Source: a virus
Reading direction: 5' to 3' (one strand)
IMG/VR virus record: IMGVR_UViG_3300032665_000006
Span: 62,001-126,000 of that record
DNA: 64,000 nt
Below the pieces are notes generated by a model, which was not told the DNA's origin, searched no databases, and saw only the letters and a list, made by a program, of their open reading frames with translations. Below, in pieces: positions 53,362-61,175 of this stretch. Positions within the stretch are counted from its first letter, which is position 1. Each line of letters starts with the position of its first letter. A program made the position numbers and the translations under genes.

Positions 53362-53649
53362 TCAAGGATATACTTTTTCGCCTTGCTTGAGTAACACTAC
53401 GCTAAACTTATCAGTTTTGAATTGTGTGTTGAGTTTTTTGGCAAGATTGATTGCGTGACCTGGATTACTAAAACTTACTTTTTTATATTTAGGTCCAGGG
53501 TACTGAACTAATAAATTAGAAGTTTTAAGATTAACTGGTTTATTATCAAAGTAAACGGCCCATACTCCTTCCGAAGCAAGTACTTGCTCGGTTTTGTATG
53601 TTTGCTTGTTTGTAAGCTCAGCTAAAATGGTTGGCTTGGGGCGACTCAC
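53362..53649 (-). CDS. Hypothetical protein
   Basis: 95 residues from GTG 53649, which overlaps the upstream TGA (GTGA). Mixed alpha/beta, with GVWAVYFDNKPVNLKT and GHAINLAKKLNTQF. Function unknown; it is always small and soluble-looking, linked to the GIY-YIG gene only by overlap. Confidence 0.65.
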   Translation of the reverse strand: MSRPKPTILAELTNKQTYKTEQVLASEGVWAVYFDNKPVNLKTSNLLVQYPGPKYKKVSFSNPGHAINLAKKLNTQFKTDKFSVVLLKQGEKVYP

Positions 53650-54248
53650 TTAGAATTCCTTTTGAATAGTTCTTTTCGTGCTTCAGATATTTTTTTACAA
53701 GTTTCTGGAGAACGCTTTTTACCTTTGTGGAGCAACGATATTTTTTGTTTGAATTCCTCACTTCGTGGAACCATTATTTGTTTAGCTCTAGCATCTTTTA
53801 TTTTTTGTTTTGTTTCGTCACTATGCTTTTTTCCTAACATAGTAGGCGCTTGTTTTGCTCTAGCAGTTCGAATCTTTTCTTTACTAGACTCTGTATGTCT
53901 ATAGTTTTTACTATTTTCTCTAATTTTTTGTCTAGTGGACTCTTTTACAGTACCGTAACTACCTCCCATTAATCCATCTTCGGGTTTAATGTTAGCCCAT
54001 TCTGCTGACTCGACAATTTTGTTTTCTGTAGAAAATTTTAAAGCGTATTCGACTAATGTTTCTTTATTATCGAATAGCTGACACCAAACGGTAGTAACAT
54101 CTAGACCGTGTTTATTAAGATGTGCCCGCCAGTGTACGCCAGATCCTAAATATTTGTTAGGATCCCGTATAGTTTTTCCAAAGTATTTTAGACCGGTAGT
54201 ATTATGTTGCTTAATGTACAACCAGGTAGGTTTAAACGGTTTCGACAT
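53646..54248 (-). CDS. GIY-YIG homing endonuclease with NUMOD3 repeats
   Basis: 200 residues. The GIY-YIG-like core WLYIKQHNTTGLKYFGKT...YLGSG (catalytic Tyr and Lys) is N-terminal. The C-terminal half has three NUMOD3-type DNA-binding repeats (KHSDETKQKIKDARAKQ and relatives). A free-standing Seg-like nuclease, expected to promote its own spread between phages. CTAAATA lies 7 bases before the ATG. Confidence 0.9.
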   Translation of the reverse strand: MSKPFKPTWLYIKQHNTTGLKYFGKTIRDPNKYLGSGVHWRAHLNKHGLDVTTVWCQLFDNKETLVEYALKFSTENKIVESAEWANIKPEDGLMGGSYGTVKESTRQKIRENSKNYRHTESSKEKIRTARAKQAPTMLGKKHSDETKQKIKDARAKQIMVPRSEEFKQKISLLHKGKKRSPETCKKISEARKELFKRNSK

Positions 54249-54255
54249 AGTATAT

Positions 54256-54262
54256 TATTTAG
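54256..54262 (-). promoter_or_regulatory. Late-like promoter box
   Basis: CTAAATA on the minus strand, 7 bases before the ATG at 54248. Confidence 0.35.
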
Positions 54263-54286
54263 TCATAATATACCTACTTATTTCAT

Positions 54287-54499
54287 TTATTTGAACCCAC
54301 CGCCATCAATTTTAAGTTCAATAACCTGGTCCTGCTGGGGCTTTAATGCGGCTGTTTGTAGGGTTCTAAGTTCAAGTAATAGCTCGGTTAAGTCCGCGGC
54401 CATGCCTTTAGCATCTTTCATTGGCATAACAAAGTCTTTACTACCCCGAGCATCATTACCTCGAACCCGCTCAATAAATTTTTGTAAGTGTAAGCTCAA
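54287..54499 (-). CDS. Small helical protein
   Basis: 70 residues from a TTG that overlaps the MazG TGA (TTGA). Helical, with LTELLLELRTLQTAALKPQQDQVIELKIDGGGFK at the end. Coupled to the MazG-like gene. Function unknown. Confidence 0.65.
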   Translation of the reverse strand: MSLHLQKFIERVRGNDARGSKDFVMPMKDAKGMAADLTELLLELRTLQTAALKPQQDQVIELKIDGGGFK

Positions 54500-54870
54500 T
54501 GTTCTCTCTTTAAAAAGTTAGCTAGCTTAGGTGGTTCCCATCCCAATGGTTTAAGAATTTTACCATCTTCACGACGGCGTACTTTGCCCAGTTGACGGTC
54601 AATTTTGGCAAAGTTAGTAGCCATTACCTCACGCCAAGCACCTTCACCATCTGCGCCCATCGAATTGATTGCTCCGATAGTAACGACAATAATATCGATT
54701 AAAGCATCAAGAGTTTCAACTTGATTTTTATTAGCAATAGCTACTTGTAGCTCGTCGTATTCTTCTGTAATCAATTTGGAGTAAAGTCTAAACTGATCAT
54801 CATTCATGCCTGAGATAGTCTGCTCGCAAGCTGTCATAAATTTTGCTGAATCCTTAAACGGGTTTGTCAT
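54496..54870 (-). CDS. MazG-like nucleotide pyrophosphohydrolase
   Basis: 124 residues from ATG 54870 (overlapping the GIY-YIG TGA). The E-x-x-E/D metal-binding pattern EEYDEL and LDALIDIIVVTIGAINSMG match the MazG/HisE all-alpha NTP pyrophosphatase fold. It may hydrolyse (d)NTPs or, as suggested for other phages, nucleotide alarmones. Predicted cytoplasmic. Confidence 0.8.
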   Translation of the reverse strand: MTNPFKDSAKFMTACEQTISGMNDDQFRLYSKLITEEYDELQVAIANKNQVETLDALIDIIVVTIGAINSMGADGEGAWREVMATNFAKIDRQLGKVRRREDGKILKPLGWEPPKLANFLKREH

Positions 54871-55487
54871 ACTTTTTCCTTTTTCTTTAATTGTGCGTTG
54901 CGTCTTGCTTCGGACCAAGGCTTACCTTTATGCTGTGATCCATAAATCTTTTTTCTCTCTTCTTCTGTAAGAGAACTTCTATGTTGTAATGCCTTTTCTT
55001 GCATCACTACTTTTGTATCTTCTGAATGTTCTTTATCTCTAAACGGATTATTTTCCTTCATCCATTCTCTGTGTTTTTCTTTTCTTCTCTTTGCTTCTTC
55101 TTTATCCTGTTGTATCTCTTCGTAAGTCTTGCCTTTGTTTTTACCTGGCTTACCTCTGCTGGCATTGCCTATTTTAGTTTTTGCTTCTTCGGTATGACTA
55201 AACGGACCACCATCGCCTGCTTCTGGTTTTAAGTTAGCCCACTCTGGACTATCTACTACCTGCCATAAGTCACTGTAGTACAGGCCCCAGGCTCTTATTT
55301 CTTCATTATCTTTACACTCTTTTAATATTTCTGTATCAACATCATTGCCGTGTTTCTCGATATGAGCTGACCAACGCTTACCAGAACCTTTGTAAGTGTA
55401 CGGATCTTGATTAGTCTTACCTAAATATTTTAATCCGGTTTTACGATGAGTTTTAATGTACAAGTAAATCATATTGTACTTAGTCAT
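54867..55487 (-). CDS. GIY-YIG homing endonuclease
   Basis: 206 residues. Core MIYLYIKTHRKTGLKYLGKT...YKGSG, then a charged helical tail with NUMOD3-like segments (SHTEEAKTKIGNASRGK). Paralogue of the other two GIY-YIG genes here. Sits directly upstream of the MazG gene. Confidence 0.9.
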   Translation of the reverse strand: MTKYNMIYLYIKTHRKTGLKYLGKTNQDPYTYKGSGKRWSAHIEKHGNDVDTEILKECKDNEEIRAWGLYYSDLWQVVDSPEWANLKPEAGDGGPFSHTEEAKTKIGNASRGKPGKNKGKTYEEIQQDKEEAKRRKEKHREWMKENNPFRDKEHSEDTKVVMQEKALQHRSSLTEEERKKIYGSQHKGKPWSEARRNAQLKKKEKV

Positions 55488-55504
55488 CGTAAAGGGTTAG
55501 TCAT

Positions 55505-55681
55505 TTATTTCTCTTGTATCTTTTTCACTTCTATACAAGCCCATCCCGATGCTGATTTAACAAGTACTCCATCATTCATTTCGCATTGGTTAGCTCTTTG
55601 TATTTGCTGATAAATCAAAAAAGGAACGGATAACAATATCAATAAAAGTATTGGCGGCCAAATTTTTTCAATTAAATTCAT
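55505..55681 (-). CDS. Small membrane protein (58 aa)
   Basis: 58 residues. One N-terminal membrane segment (IWPPILLLILLSVPFLIY), then a short domain with two Cys (NQCEMNDGVL...GWACIEV) likely periplasmic. ATG overlaps the upstream TGA. Confidence 0.7.
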   Translation of the reverse strand: MNLIEKIWPPILLLILLSVPFLIYQQIQRANQCEMNDGVLVKSASGWACIEVKKIQEK

Positions 55682-56127
55682 TTAGGTAGTGCCTCTTCTT
55701 TAGTTTGAAATGGACCCTCGTAAGGGTAGCGTTGTAATACAATTAATTTAGGATCTTGCATAGCCGCCCAATGACGACCTTTCTTGACTGTGTACCAACC
55801 AGCCGCATACCAAGATTTACTTTTCTTTGTTTTAGTGTAAACTGGTAGCTTTTGTGGAACGTCCCACATAGGATTATATACACGACCTGCTGCCGGAAAG
55901 CCATGTACTATATTGGTTGTTTTCTTTTTCTCAGGTTTAATAATAGCTTCAAAAGTAACATTGATATTTCGTTCAACTAATTTAATACTTTTGTATTGTG
56001 CTACTACTTGATTATTAATCTTAACTTGATAGCCGCCATCGCAGGCTTCAATGTTCCCTACTTTATTATTATTTTCTTGTAAAATCCAAAACTGTTTATC
56101 TATTACGGGTTTAGCTACTAGACTCAT
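55678..56127 (-). CDS. Hypothetical protein
   Basis: 149 residues. Beta-rich: FWILQENNNKVGNIEACDGGYQVKINNQ, then IVHGFPAAGRVYNPMWDVPQKLPVYTKTKKSKSWYAAGWYTV. The layout recurs in T4-like phages but the function is unknown. Overlaps both neighbours. Confidence 0.7.
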   Translation of the reverse strand: MSLVAKPVIDKQFWILQENNNKVGNIEACDGGYQVKINNQVVAQYKSIKLVERNINVTFEAIIKPEKKKTTNIVHGFPAAGRVYNPMWDVPQKLPVYTKTKKSKSWYAAGWYTVKKGRHWAAMQDPKLIVLQRYPYEGPFQTKEEALPK

Positions 56128-56306
56128 TTAGTCATCCTTTTTCTACATTGTTCTTTTACTGCTACAGGATAGTCGGGACTAATCTCTGCGATACCACAAT
56201 CATACTTTACTGTTACATGGCGTACATCTGCGGGCCAAAATGCTAAGGCTAATATAGTTAACAATACAGCAAATGTTACCGTAGTCCAAAACATATCTTT
56301 AGCCAT
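56124..56306 (-). CDS. Small membrane protein (60 aa)
   Basis: 60 residues from ATG 56306. Membrane segment FWTTVTFAVLLTILALAFW, then a short domain with two Cys (KYDCGIAEISPDYPVAVKEQC) that could form a disulfide outside the cytoplasm. Similar plan to the 58-residue protein next door. Confidence 0.7.
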   Translation of the reverse strand: MAKDMFWTTVTFAVLLTILALAFWPADVRHVTVKYDCGIAEISPDYPVAVKEQCRKRMTK

Positions 56307-56307
56307 A

Positions 56308-56520
56308 TTATTCTTCAACTCCAAAATGTTCTTTAATTACTCTGCCTACACCTAGAGTAATACCTTCGGCTTCTGAATTATGGTCATTGGCAACTTCGGC
56401 ACATTCCTGAACAATCAACTCGGCGAACTTGGCTAAATCGTCGTGCGACATATTGCCATCGCTTAGATTATTATCAGTGATACCAGCCTGTTCAGCAAGT
56501 TGTTTAATCTTCTCGTTCAT
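56308..56520 (-). CDS. MNEK-family small protein
   Basis: 70 residues: MNEKIKQLAEQAGI start, LAKFAELIVQECAEV centre, IKEHFGVEE end. Sixth member of the family, 16 kb from the tandem run at 38.7-40.2 kb. Start at 56520 set by family alignment. Confidence 0.8.
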   Translation of the reverse strand: MNEKIKQLAEQAGITDNNLSDGNMSHDDLAKFAELIVQECAEVANDHNSEAEGITLGVGRVIKEHFGVEE

Positions 56521-56553
56521 TGCTTTAATTCCCAAATTTAATTGTATGCTACT

Positions 56554-56582
56554 ATTGTAACAGAATTTAACCATACGGTCAA
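56554..56582 (-). promoter_or_regulatory. Sigma70-like promoter
   Basis: TTGACC-N17-TACAAT on the minus strand, 33 bases before the MNEK-family ATG at 56520. Confidence 0.75.
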
Positions 56583-56693
56583 CTATTTTGGTAACCTAAT
56601 AAAATTAACGAAAGATAAATATGAACTAAATAAGTGTAGTTCGCGATCCTGGCAGATCCAACTACTCTAACAGTTAAAAAGGAACTATTAGCA

Positions 56694-57434
56694 ATGACTA
56701 TTTACACGCTTTACATTAAGACGCATAAGAAAACAGGACTAAAATATTTAGGTCAAACTCATTACGATCCCTATGAATACAAAGGTTCGGGGATTGATTG
56801 GAAAAAACATATTAAACAGTATGGAGACGATATTACTACTCAAGTTATTTATTCCGGAAAAAATCGTAATGAAATGTCGTCCTTGGGCAGATATTACAGC
56901 AACCTATACCGCATTACAACTTCTGTGGATGATTTTGGCAACAGAATTTGGGCTAACAGAACTATAGAAAACGGTGGAGGCGGATGGAACATAGGTAAAA
57001 CATACTCTACAGAAGAACGAAAAAAGTTTGGGCATACTAAGCATAAGGGTTCTAAACGAACAGATAAACAAAAACAAAAAATGAAGGATAATCACGCAGA
57101 TTTTTCTGGTAGCAATAATCCTAACTATGGCAAAAAAGCAAAAGATTCAACACTTACAAAAATGAGAGTCTCAAAAGTAAGAGTATGTCGCATAGTTGAT
57201 CGCAAAGAAATGTCTGTAAACGAACTTACTGGCTGGATTAAGCGAGGCTGTAATCTAAAAGACAACTATCGACATGATCCTACTATCTATTCATTTACTA
57301 ACCTAATAACTAACGAAACTATTACTGCTACTAAACGAGAAATGATTGAACGATACAATCTAGATCAAAGTGCTATGAGTAGAGTATTAACCAGAAAGTT
57401 AAAATCTACTAAGGGATGGTCTTTAACTTTGTAG
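56694..57434 (+). CDS. GIY-YIG homing endonuclease
   Basis: 246 residues, the only rightward gene in this part. Core YTLYIKTHKKTGLKYLGQT...YKGSG, then a NUMOD3-like segment (KRTDKQKQKMKDNH) and a C-terminal NUMOD1/helix-turn-helix-like region (ATKREMIERYNLDQSAMSRVL). A hairpin (GTAGTT/AACTAC outer stem, GATC inner) lies at 56637-56668 before its AAAAAGGAAC ribosome site. Paralogue of the other two. It overlaps the exonuclease gene by 12 bases. Confidence 0.9.
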   Translation: MTIYTLYIKTHKKTGLKYLGQTHYDPYEYKGSGIDWKKHIKQYGDDITTQVIYSGKNRNEMSSLGRYYSNLYRITTSVDDFGNRIWANRTIENGGGGWNIGKTYSTEERKKFGHTKHKGSKRTDKQKQKMKDNHADFSGSNNPNYGKKAKDSTLTKMRVSKVRVCRIVDRKEMSVNELTGWIKRGCNLKDNYRHDPTIYSFTNLITNETITATKREMIERYNLDQSAMSRVLTRKLKSTKGWSLTL

Positions 57435-58424
57435 TGATCCAGTGTAGTGCTTATTAAGCCAATCACCAAATGTTGCTGCGTTTTCGCTTACCTTTGTAAG
57501 TTCGTAACGCCCACAAAATTTAAGGAAGTGACTACCAACTTGTCCTACATCCTTGTGACTAATTTGTTCCTTAATAGTATCATCTACTACTTCTTTAACA
57601 TCATCTGGTTGCGCTGTTAAATCTACTAATGCTACATTACGCTGATAATCGTCCAACACACGATGTTCTACACCATCTGGATCCGTCCAGCGTTGTAGCA
57701 TCATATTGTTCCAATTATATCCCTTTTTGTCCTTGTCAGCGAATGCCTCCACAAGGCCAACCTTGTTTTTAGTGCCCTTTGTTCTGACACCGGGAAATGC
57801 CGAAAAGACATTGTCGCTCGAATCGCCGCGCATACATTTCTCAAAAAGTAACCACTGTGGATCCGGTATTGTTTTTGGTTCTTTAGTTTTCTTGTCGATG
57901 ACTGGTCTACCTTTGGCATCAAAGATTCCTTCTATAGTATGTAATTCGTCGGTAATTCCGTTATACTGCTTGACATTTTGTGCTAATAATTGAACAAAGT
58001 CAGTATCACTGCTGATAATAACGTGTTCATCTTGTGGATGTAATGCGATCCAACGAGCTATAATATCATCCCCTTCTGCTGTTGGGCAACGGATAACACT
58101 ACAGTTTGTTTTCTCTGACAAGTATTTAGTCAAGGAATCATAGGTTTCCCAGAACATCTTATCTTCTTCTTGTTCTGCTTCTGTAAGCGCAGCTCTAGAT
58201 ACAGCACGATTAGCCTTATATGGTTTGTAGAAGTCTTTGCGCCAACTGCGCCCTTCTAAAGCAAATACCACATGATCCGCCTCAAATCGACGAGCCATTT
58301 TGTTAGCGGCCATTAATGTTACATGGAGGGCAAATCCTACCTTTTCCCAAGTATCACTAGCACGAAAGGCTCCATGTCTAGCACGAAAGAAAAGATTAGC
58401 GGTATCTATAAGAACATATTTCAT
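57423..58424 (-). CDS. 5'-3' exonuclease (phage RNase H / FEN-like)
   Basis: 333 residues. Metal-binding motifs of the PIN/FEN family are clear: LIDTANLFFRARH, EGDDIIARW, ISSDTDFVQLL, then GDSSDNVFSAFPGVRTKG, the helix-hairpin-helix approach. Removes RNA primers or 5' flaps in replication. The ATG at 58424 is 6 bases after TATACT, so the mRNA would be leaderless. Confidence 0.9.
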   Translation of the reverse strand: MKYVLIDTANLFFRARHGAFRASDTWEKVGFALHVTLMAANKMARRFEADHVVFALEGRSWRKDFYKPYKANRAVSRAALTEAEQEEDKMFWETYDSLTKYLSEKTNCSVIRCPTAEGDDIIARWIALHPQDEHVIISSDTDFVQLLAQNVKQYNGITDELHTIEGIFDAKGRPVIDKKTKEPKTIPDPQWLLFEKCMRGDSSDNVFSAFPGVRTKGTKNKVGLVEAFADKDKKGYNWNNMMLQRWTDPDGVEHRVLDDYQRNVALVDLTAQPDDVKEVVDDTIKEQISHKDVGQVGSHFLKFCGRYELTKVSENAATFGDWLNKHYTGSLQS

Positions 58425-58430
58425 ACAAAC

Positions 58431-58459
58431 AGTATAGCAGAACTTATATTAAAAGTCAA
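58431..58459 (-). promoter_or_regulatory. Sigma70 promoter, leaderless arrangement
   Basis: TTGACT-N17-TATACT on the minus strand, 6 bases before the exonuclease ATG. Confidence 0.8.
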
Positions 58460-58998
58460 ACGAAATTGTTGGTAATAATGTAATTTAGGAGTAAACGGTT
58501 CCAAAAAGAATGCCCGTCTTTACCAAAATGCTTAGAATTTGGGGATACCGTTTCGATATTGGCATTACGAATTTTATCTTCGTAAGTATCTGATATAAAG
58601 CTATTGTTCCAATCGTGTTGGATGTTAAAAGATTGGCTACTGTTAAAAAATATATGTTTAATATTTTGGTTGGCTAATTCCAAATGAAATTGCCAAATTT
58701 TTCCTTCATCTTCAGCAGTAGCAGGCCATTGGATAATAACTAAAACATCCTGCTTTTTCTCGTCTAACCATTTTTTTGTTGCGGCTATAATATCATCGGT
58801 GGTATTATCAACATACGCTTCGCAATGAAAACTATAACGAAGGGCTAGACTTAACATCTTGCCCCAACTGATTGCTATATTATCAGGATGCGGTAGTTGG
58901 CCTAAATGAGCTATTCTTGCGTCATCGCCGGCAACAATATATTGATTTACAGCTTCGGCGGCTGTGGTGTGACTATCACCGTTTACATATAATATCAT
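58456..58998 (-). CDS. SGNH/GDSL-like hydrolase
   Basis: 180 residues. Block I is VNGDSHT with the nucleophile Ser at residue 9; the C-terminal block has FGKDGHSFWNRLL, the D-x-x-H pair of SGNH esterases. VIIQWPATAED carries a possible block III. Substrate unknown; seen in large phages near nucleotide-sugar genes. Overlaps the upstream gene by four bases. Confidence 0.75.
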   Translation of the reverse strand: MILYVNGDSHTTAAEAVNQYIVAGDDARIAHLGQLPHPDNIAISWGKMLSLALRYSFHCEAYVDNTTDDIIAATKKWLDEKKQDVLVIIQWPATAEDEGKIWQFHLELANQNIKHIFFNSSQSFNIQHDWNNSFISDTYEDKIRNANIETVSPNSKHFGKDGHSFWNRLLLNYIITNNFV

Positions 58999-59468
58999 TG
59001 TTGTTTTAAGAGTTTAAAAGTTTCAGCTTCGACTACACGTCTGCGTAAACTACTACTTGAAAACGAATGGTCACGATCGTTAAAAATACATTCGATACCT
59101 CGTCGATAACATTCACTCTTTCCAGTAAATTCTTTATCCTCATACTCAATACCCAATACACGAACATCCAAAGGCAGTATTAGAAGCAAATCAACTAAGT
59201 CTTGTTCTGTTTGATAAACAACAACTTCGTCTACATAGCGACAAGCGGCTAATTGTATTTGCCGTTCAACAATACTTTGTACAGGTTTGTTTTTAGTATC
59301 TCGGTCAATAGTAGGATCTGTTTGCAATCCAGCAATTAAGTAATCACAATGGTTCTTAGCTTCGGATAGCATAGCAATATGCCCAGCGTGTAGCATATCA
59401 AAAGTACTAAAGGTAATACCAATCTTTTTACCTTCTTCTGTAAGTCTGCGAATGTGATTAAAAATCAA
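58995..59468 (-). CDS. Cytidylyltransferase-like protein
   Basis: 157 residues. GITFSTFDMLHAGHIAML has the nucleotidyltransferase H-x-G-H site, and SSSSLRRRV near the C-terminus matches the family's S-T-x-x-R position. Closest in form to glycerol-3-phosphate cytidylyltransferase. Expected to make a CDP-activated alcohol for surface decoration. Overlaps both neighbours. Confidence 0.85.
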   Translation of the reverse strand: MIFNHIRRLTEEGKKIGITFSTFDMLHAGHIAMLSEAKNHCDYLIAGLQTDPTIDRDTKNKPVQSIVERQIQLAACRYVDEVVVYQTEQDLVDLLLILPLDVRVLGIEYEDKEFTGKSECYRRGIECIFNDRDHSFSSSSLRRRVVEAETFKLLKQQ

Positions 59469-59830
59469 CTTACTTCACTCCTGCCATCGCCAACATCGCG
59501 ACTTTTAACTACTCGCGGCGACATTGCTTCGTATTGTTCTGCTGTTTCTAATACTACATTACGACATACTGCGGTAAACCAACGATCAATAATATCTGCG
59601 TCTGTATCTTTAGGATCCATCATATAGCCATGGCGAACCAAATCGGCAATCATTTTGTCATTCCAATCAAATTCAAATGCGCCTGAATTAATATCGTTAG
59701 GATCTATGTCCATACTTAATACTTCAAAGTATGCTTCGCCTTTTTCAGTAGCAACTTGTTTAGCTGACTTAGCTTGTTGTTGCGCTACAGCCGCAATTGG
59801 CTTCTTTTTAAAAAAATCAAATATTCCCAT
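59465..59830 (-). CDS. Hypothetical protein
   Basis: 121 residues. MGIFDFFKKKPIAAVAQQQ start, then an acidic region (MDIDPNDINSGAFEFDWNDKMIADLVRHGYMM) and a helical C-terminus. A widespread T4-like phage protein form by its sequence flavour; function unknown. Overlaps MetK by one base. Confidence 0.7.
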   Translation of the reverse strand: MGIFDFFKKKPIAAVAQQQAKSAKQVATEKGEAYFEVLSMDIDPNDINSGAFEFDWNDKMIADLVRHGYMMDPKDTDADIIDRWFTAVCRNVVLETAEQYEAMSPRVVKSRDVGDGRSEVS

Positions 59831-60933
59831 TACTGATCCTTAAACAAATTTATTTCTTCCCATGGCAAATCTTTTTTGCCAAAGTGACCATAGTTAGTAG
59901 TCTTACTGTATATAGGTCTAAACAGCTTAAAGCGATTAATAATACCTAACGGAGTTAAATCTACATTATTATAAATCCACTCTGTTAACGCACGACTATC
60001 ACCGTCTGACTCTATATAAAAACTCATAGGTTGTGCTACCCCAATAGCATAACTAATTTGTACAGTAGCCCAGTTAGCACGACCAGCGGCAACAATATTC
60101 TTAGCCAAATAGCGAGCCATGTAAGCGGCGCTACGGTCTACCTTAGTAGGATCCTTGCCACTAAACGCACCACCGCCGTGTGGGCTATATCCACCGTATG
60201 TGTCTACAATAATCTTACGACCTGTTAATCCTGTGTCACCATCAGGACCACCTACTACAAAACGCCCTGTTGGGTTAATATAAAATTCTGTCTTTTCATC
60301 TACAAATTCTGTAGGTAATATATTACGAATAATATTGCCAACGTCTTTACGAACAGTTTCGATATCAACATCGGCATTATGTTGTGTAGAACAAACTACT
60401 TTAGCAATACGAATAGGTTTGGCATCATCGCTGTATTCAAAAGTAACTTGACTCTTAGCATCTGGTCCAAGATAGTTAAGTACACCTTGTTTACGAACTT
60501 GTGTTAACCCTTCTACAATTCTATGACTCCAGTAAATTGCCGAAGGCATAAAGTTTTCTGTTTCGTTACAAGCATATCCAAACATTAATCCTTGGTCGCC
60601 TGCGCCAAAGTTGTCTGTGCCTAACGCAATATCTGCGGACTGGCCATGTAGCAAGTTAATAATTTTAACAGTACGCCAATCAAATCCTGACTGCTCGTAA
60701 CCAATATCTTTGATGACTCGACGAATAGCTGATTCTACTTCTTCTGAATGTAATACACCTTTATATTCTCCAGCAACAATTACTGTATCTGTAGTTACCA
60801 ATGTTTCACAAGCACAACGAAGACTAGTGTCTTCTTTACTCATTACTAAATCTAAAATAGCATCACTAATAGCATCTGCTACTTTGTCTGGATGTCCTTC
60901 TGATACTGATTCGCTTGTGAATAGATAGCTCAT
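59830..60933 (-). CDS. metK: S-adenosylmethionine synthetase
   Basis: 367 residues from ATG 60933 (overlapping the upstream TAA). Signature motifs are present: SVSEGHPDKVADAISDAILD, GAGDQGLMFGYACNE and GGGAFSGKDPTKVDRSAAY. Makes S-adenosylmethionine from ATP and Met. In this window two radical SAM enzymes would consume its product. Slightly shorter than E. coli MetK (384). No missing catalytic motif. Confidence 0.97.
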   Translation of the reverse strand: MSYLFTSESVSEGHPDKVADAISDAILDLVMSKEDTSLRCACETLVTTDTVIVAGEYKGVLHSEEVESAIRRVIKDIGYEQSGFDWRTVKIINLLHGQSADIALGTDNFGAGDQGLMFGYACNETENFMPSAIYWSHRIVEGLTQVRKQGVLNYLGPDAKSQVTFEYSDDAKPIRIAKVVCSTQHNADVDIETVRKDVGNIIRNILPTEFVDEKTEFYINPTGRFVVGGPDGDTGLTGRKIIVDTYGGYSPHGGGAFSGKDPTKVDRSAAYMARYLAKNIVAAGRANWATVQISYAIGVAQPMSFYIESDGDSRALTEWIYNNVDLTPLGIINRFKLFRPIYSKTTNYGHFGKKDLPWEEINLFKDQ

Positions 60934-61151
60934 TAATTTCCTTTTAATTTCCATATAAGATGTTCGGTACTGCTATGCCATTTGTATTGATACGCTGGTT
61001 CGCCTGGCCCGGACCATCCAGCTACGCCACGATAGGCATATTCTAGCCAGATTAACTTATTACTTAGCGCACATTTATGGGGTAGCCAAGAAAATTTGAG
61101 TTCCCAAAATGCCTTTCTATAAAAAGGATCGATTAAATCAGGTATAGGCAT
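60933..61151 (-). CDS. Aromatic-tail family protein
   Basis: 72 residues from ATG 61151 (AAGGA nine bases upstream); a TTG at 61175 next to the QueE stop would add 8 residues. Ends STEHLIWKLKGN (W-K-L-K signature variant). Centre GVAGWSGPGEPAYQYKW. Coupled to metK by TAATG. Confidence 0.65.
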   Translation of the reverse strand: MPIPDLIDPFYRKAFWELKFSWLPHKCALSNKLIWLEYAYRGVAGWSGPGEPAYQYKWHSSTEHLIWKLKGN

Positions 61152-61175
61152 ACCATGAAATCCTTGTGGATACAA

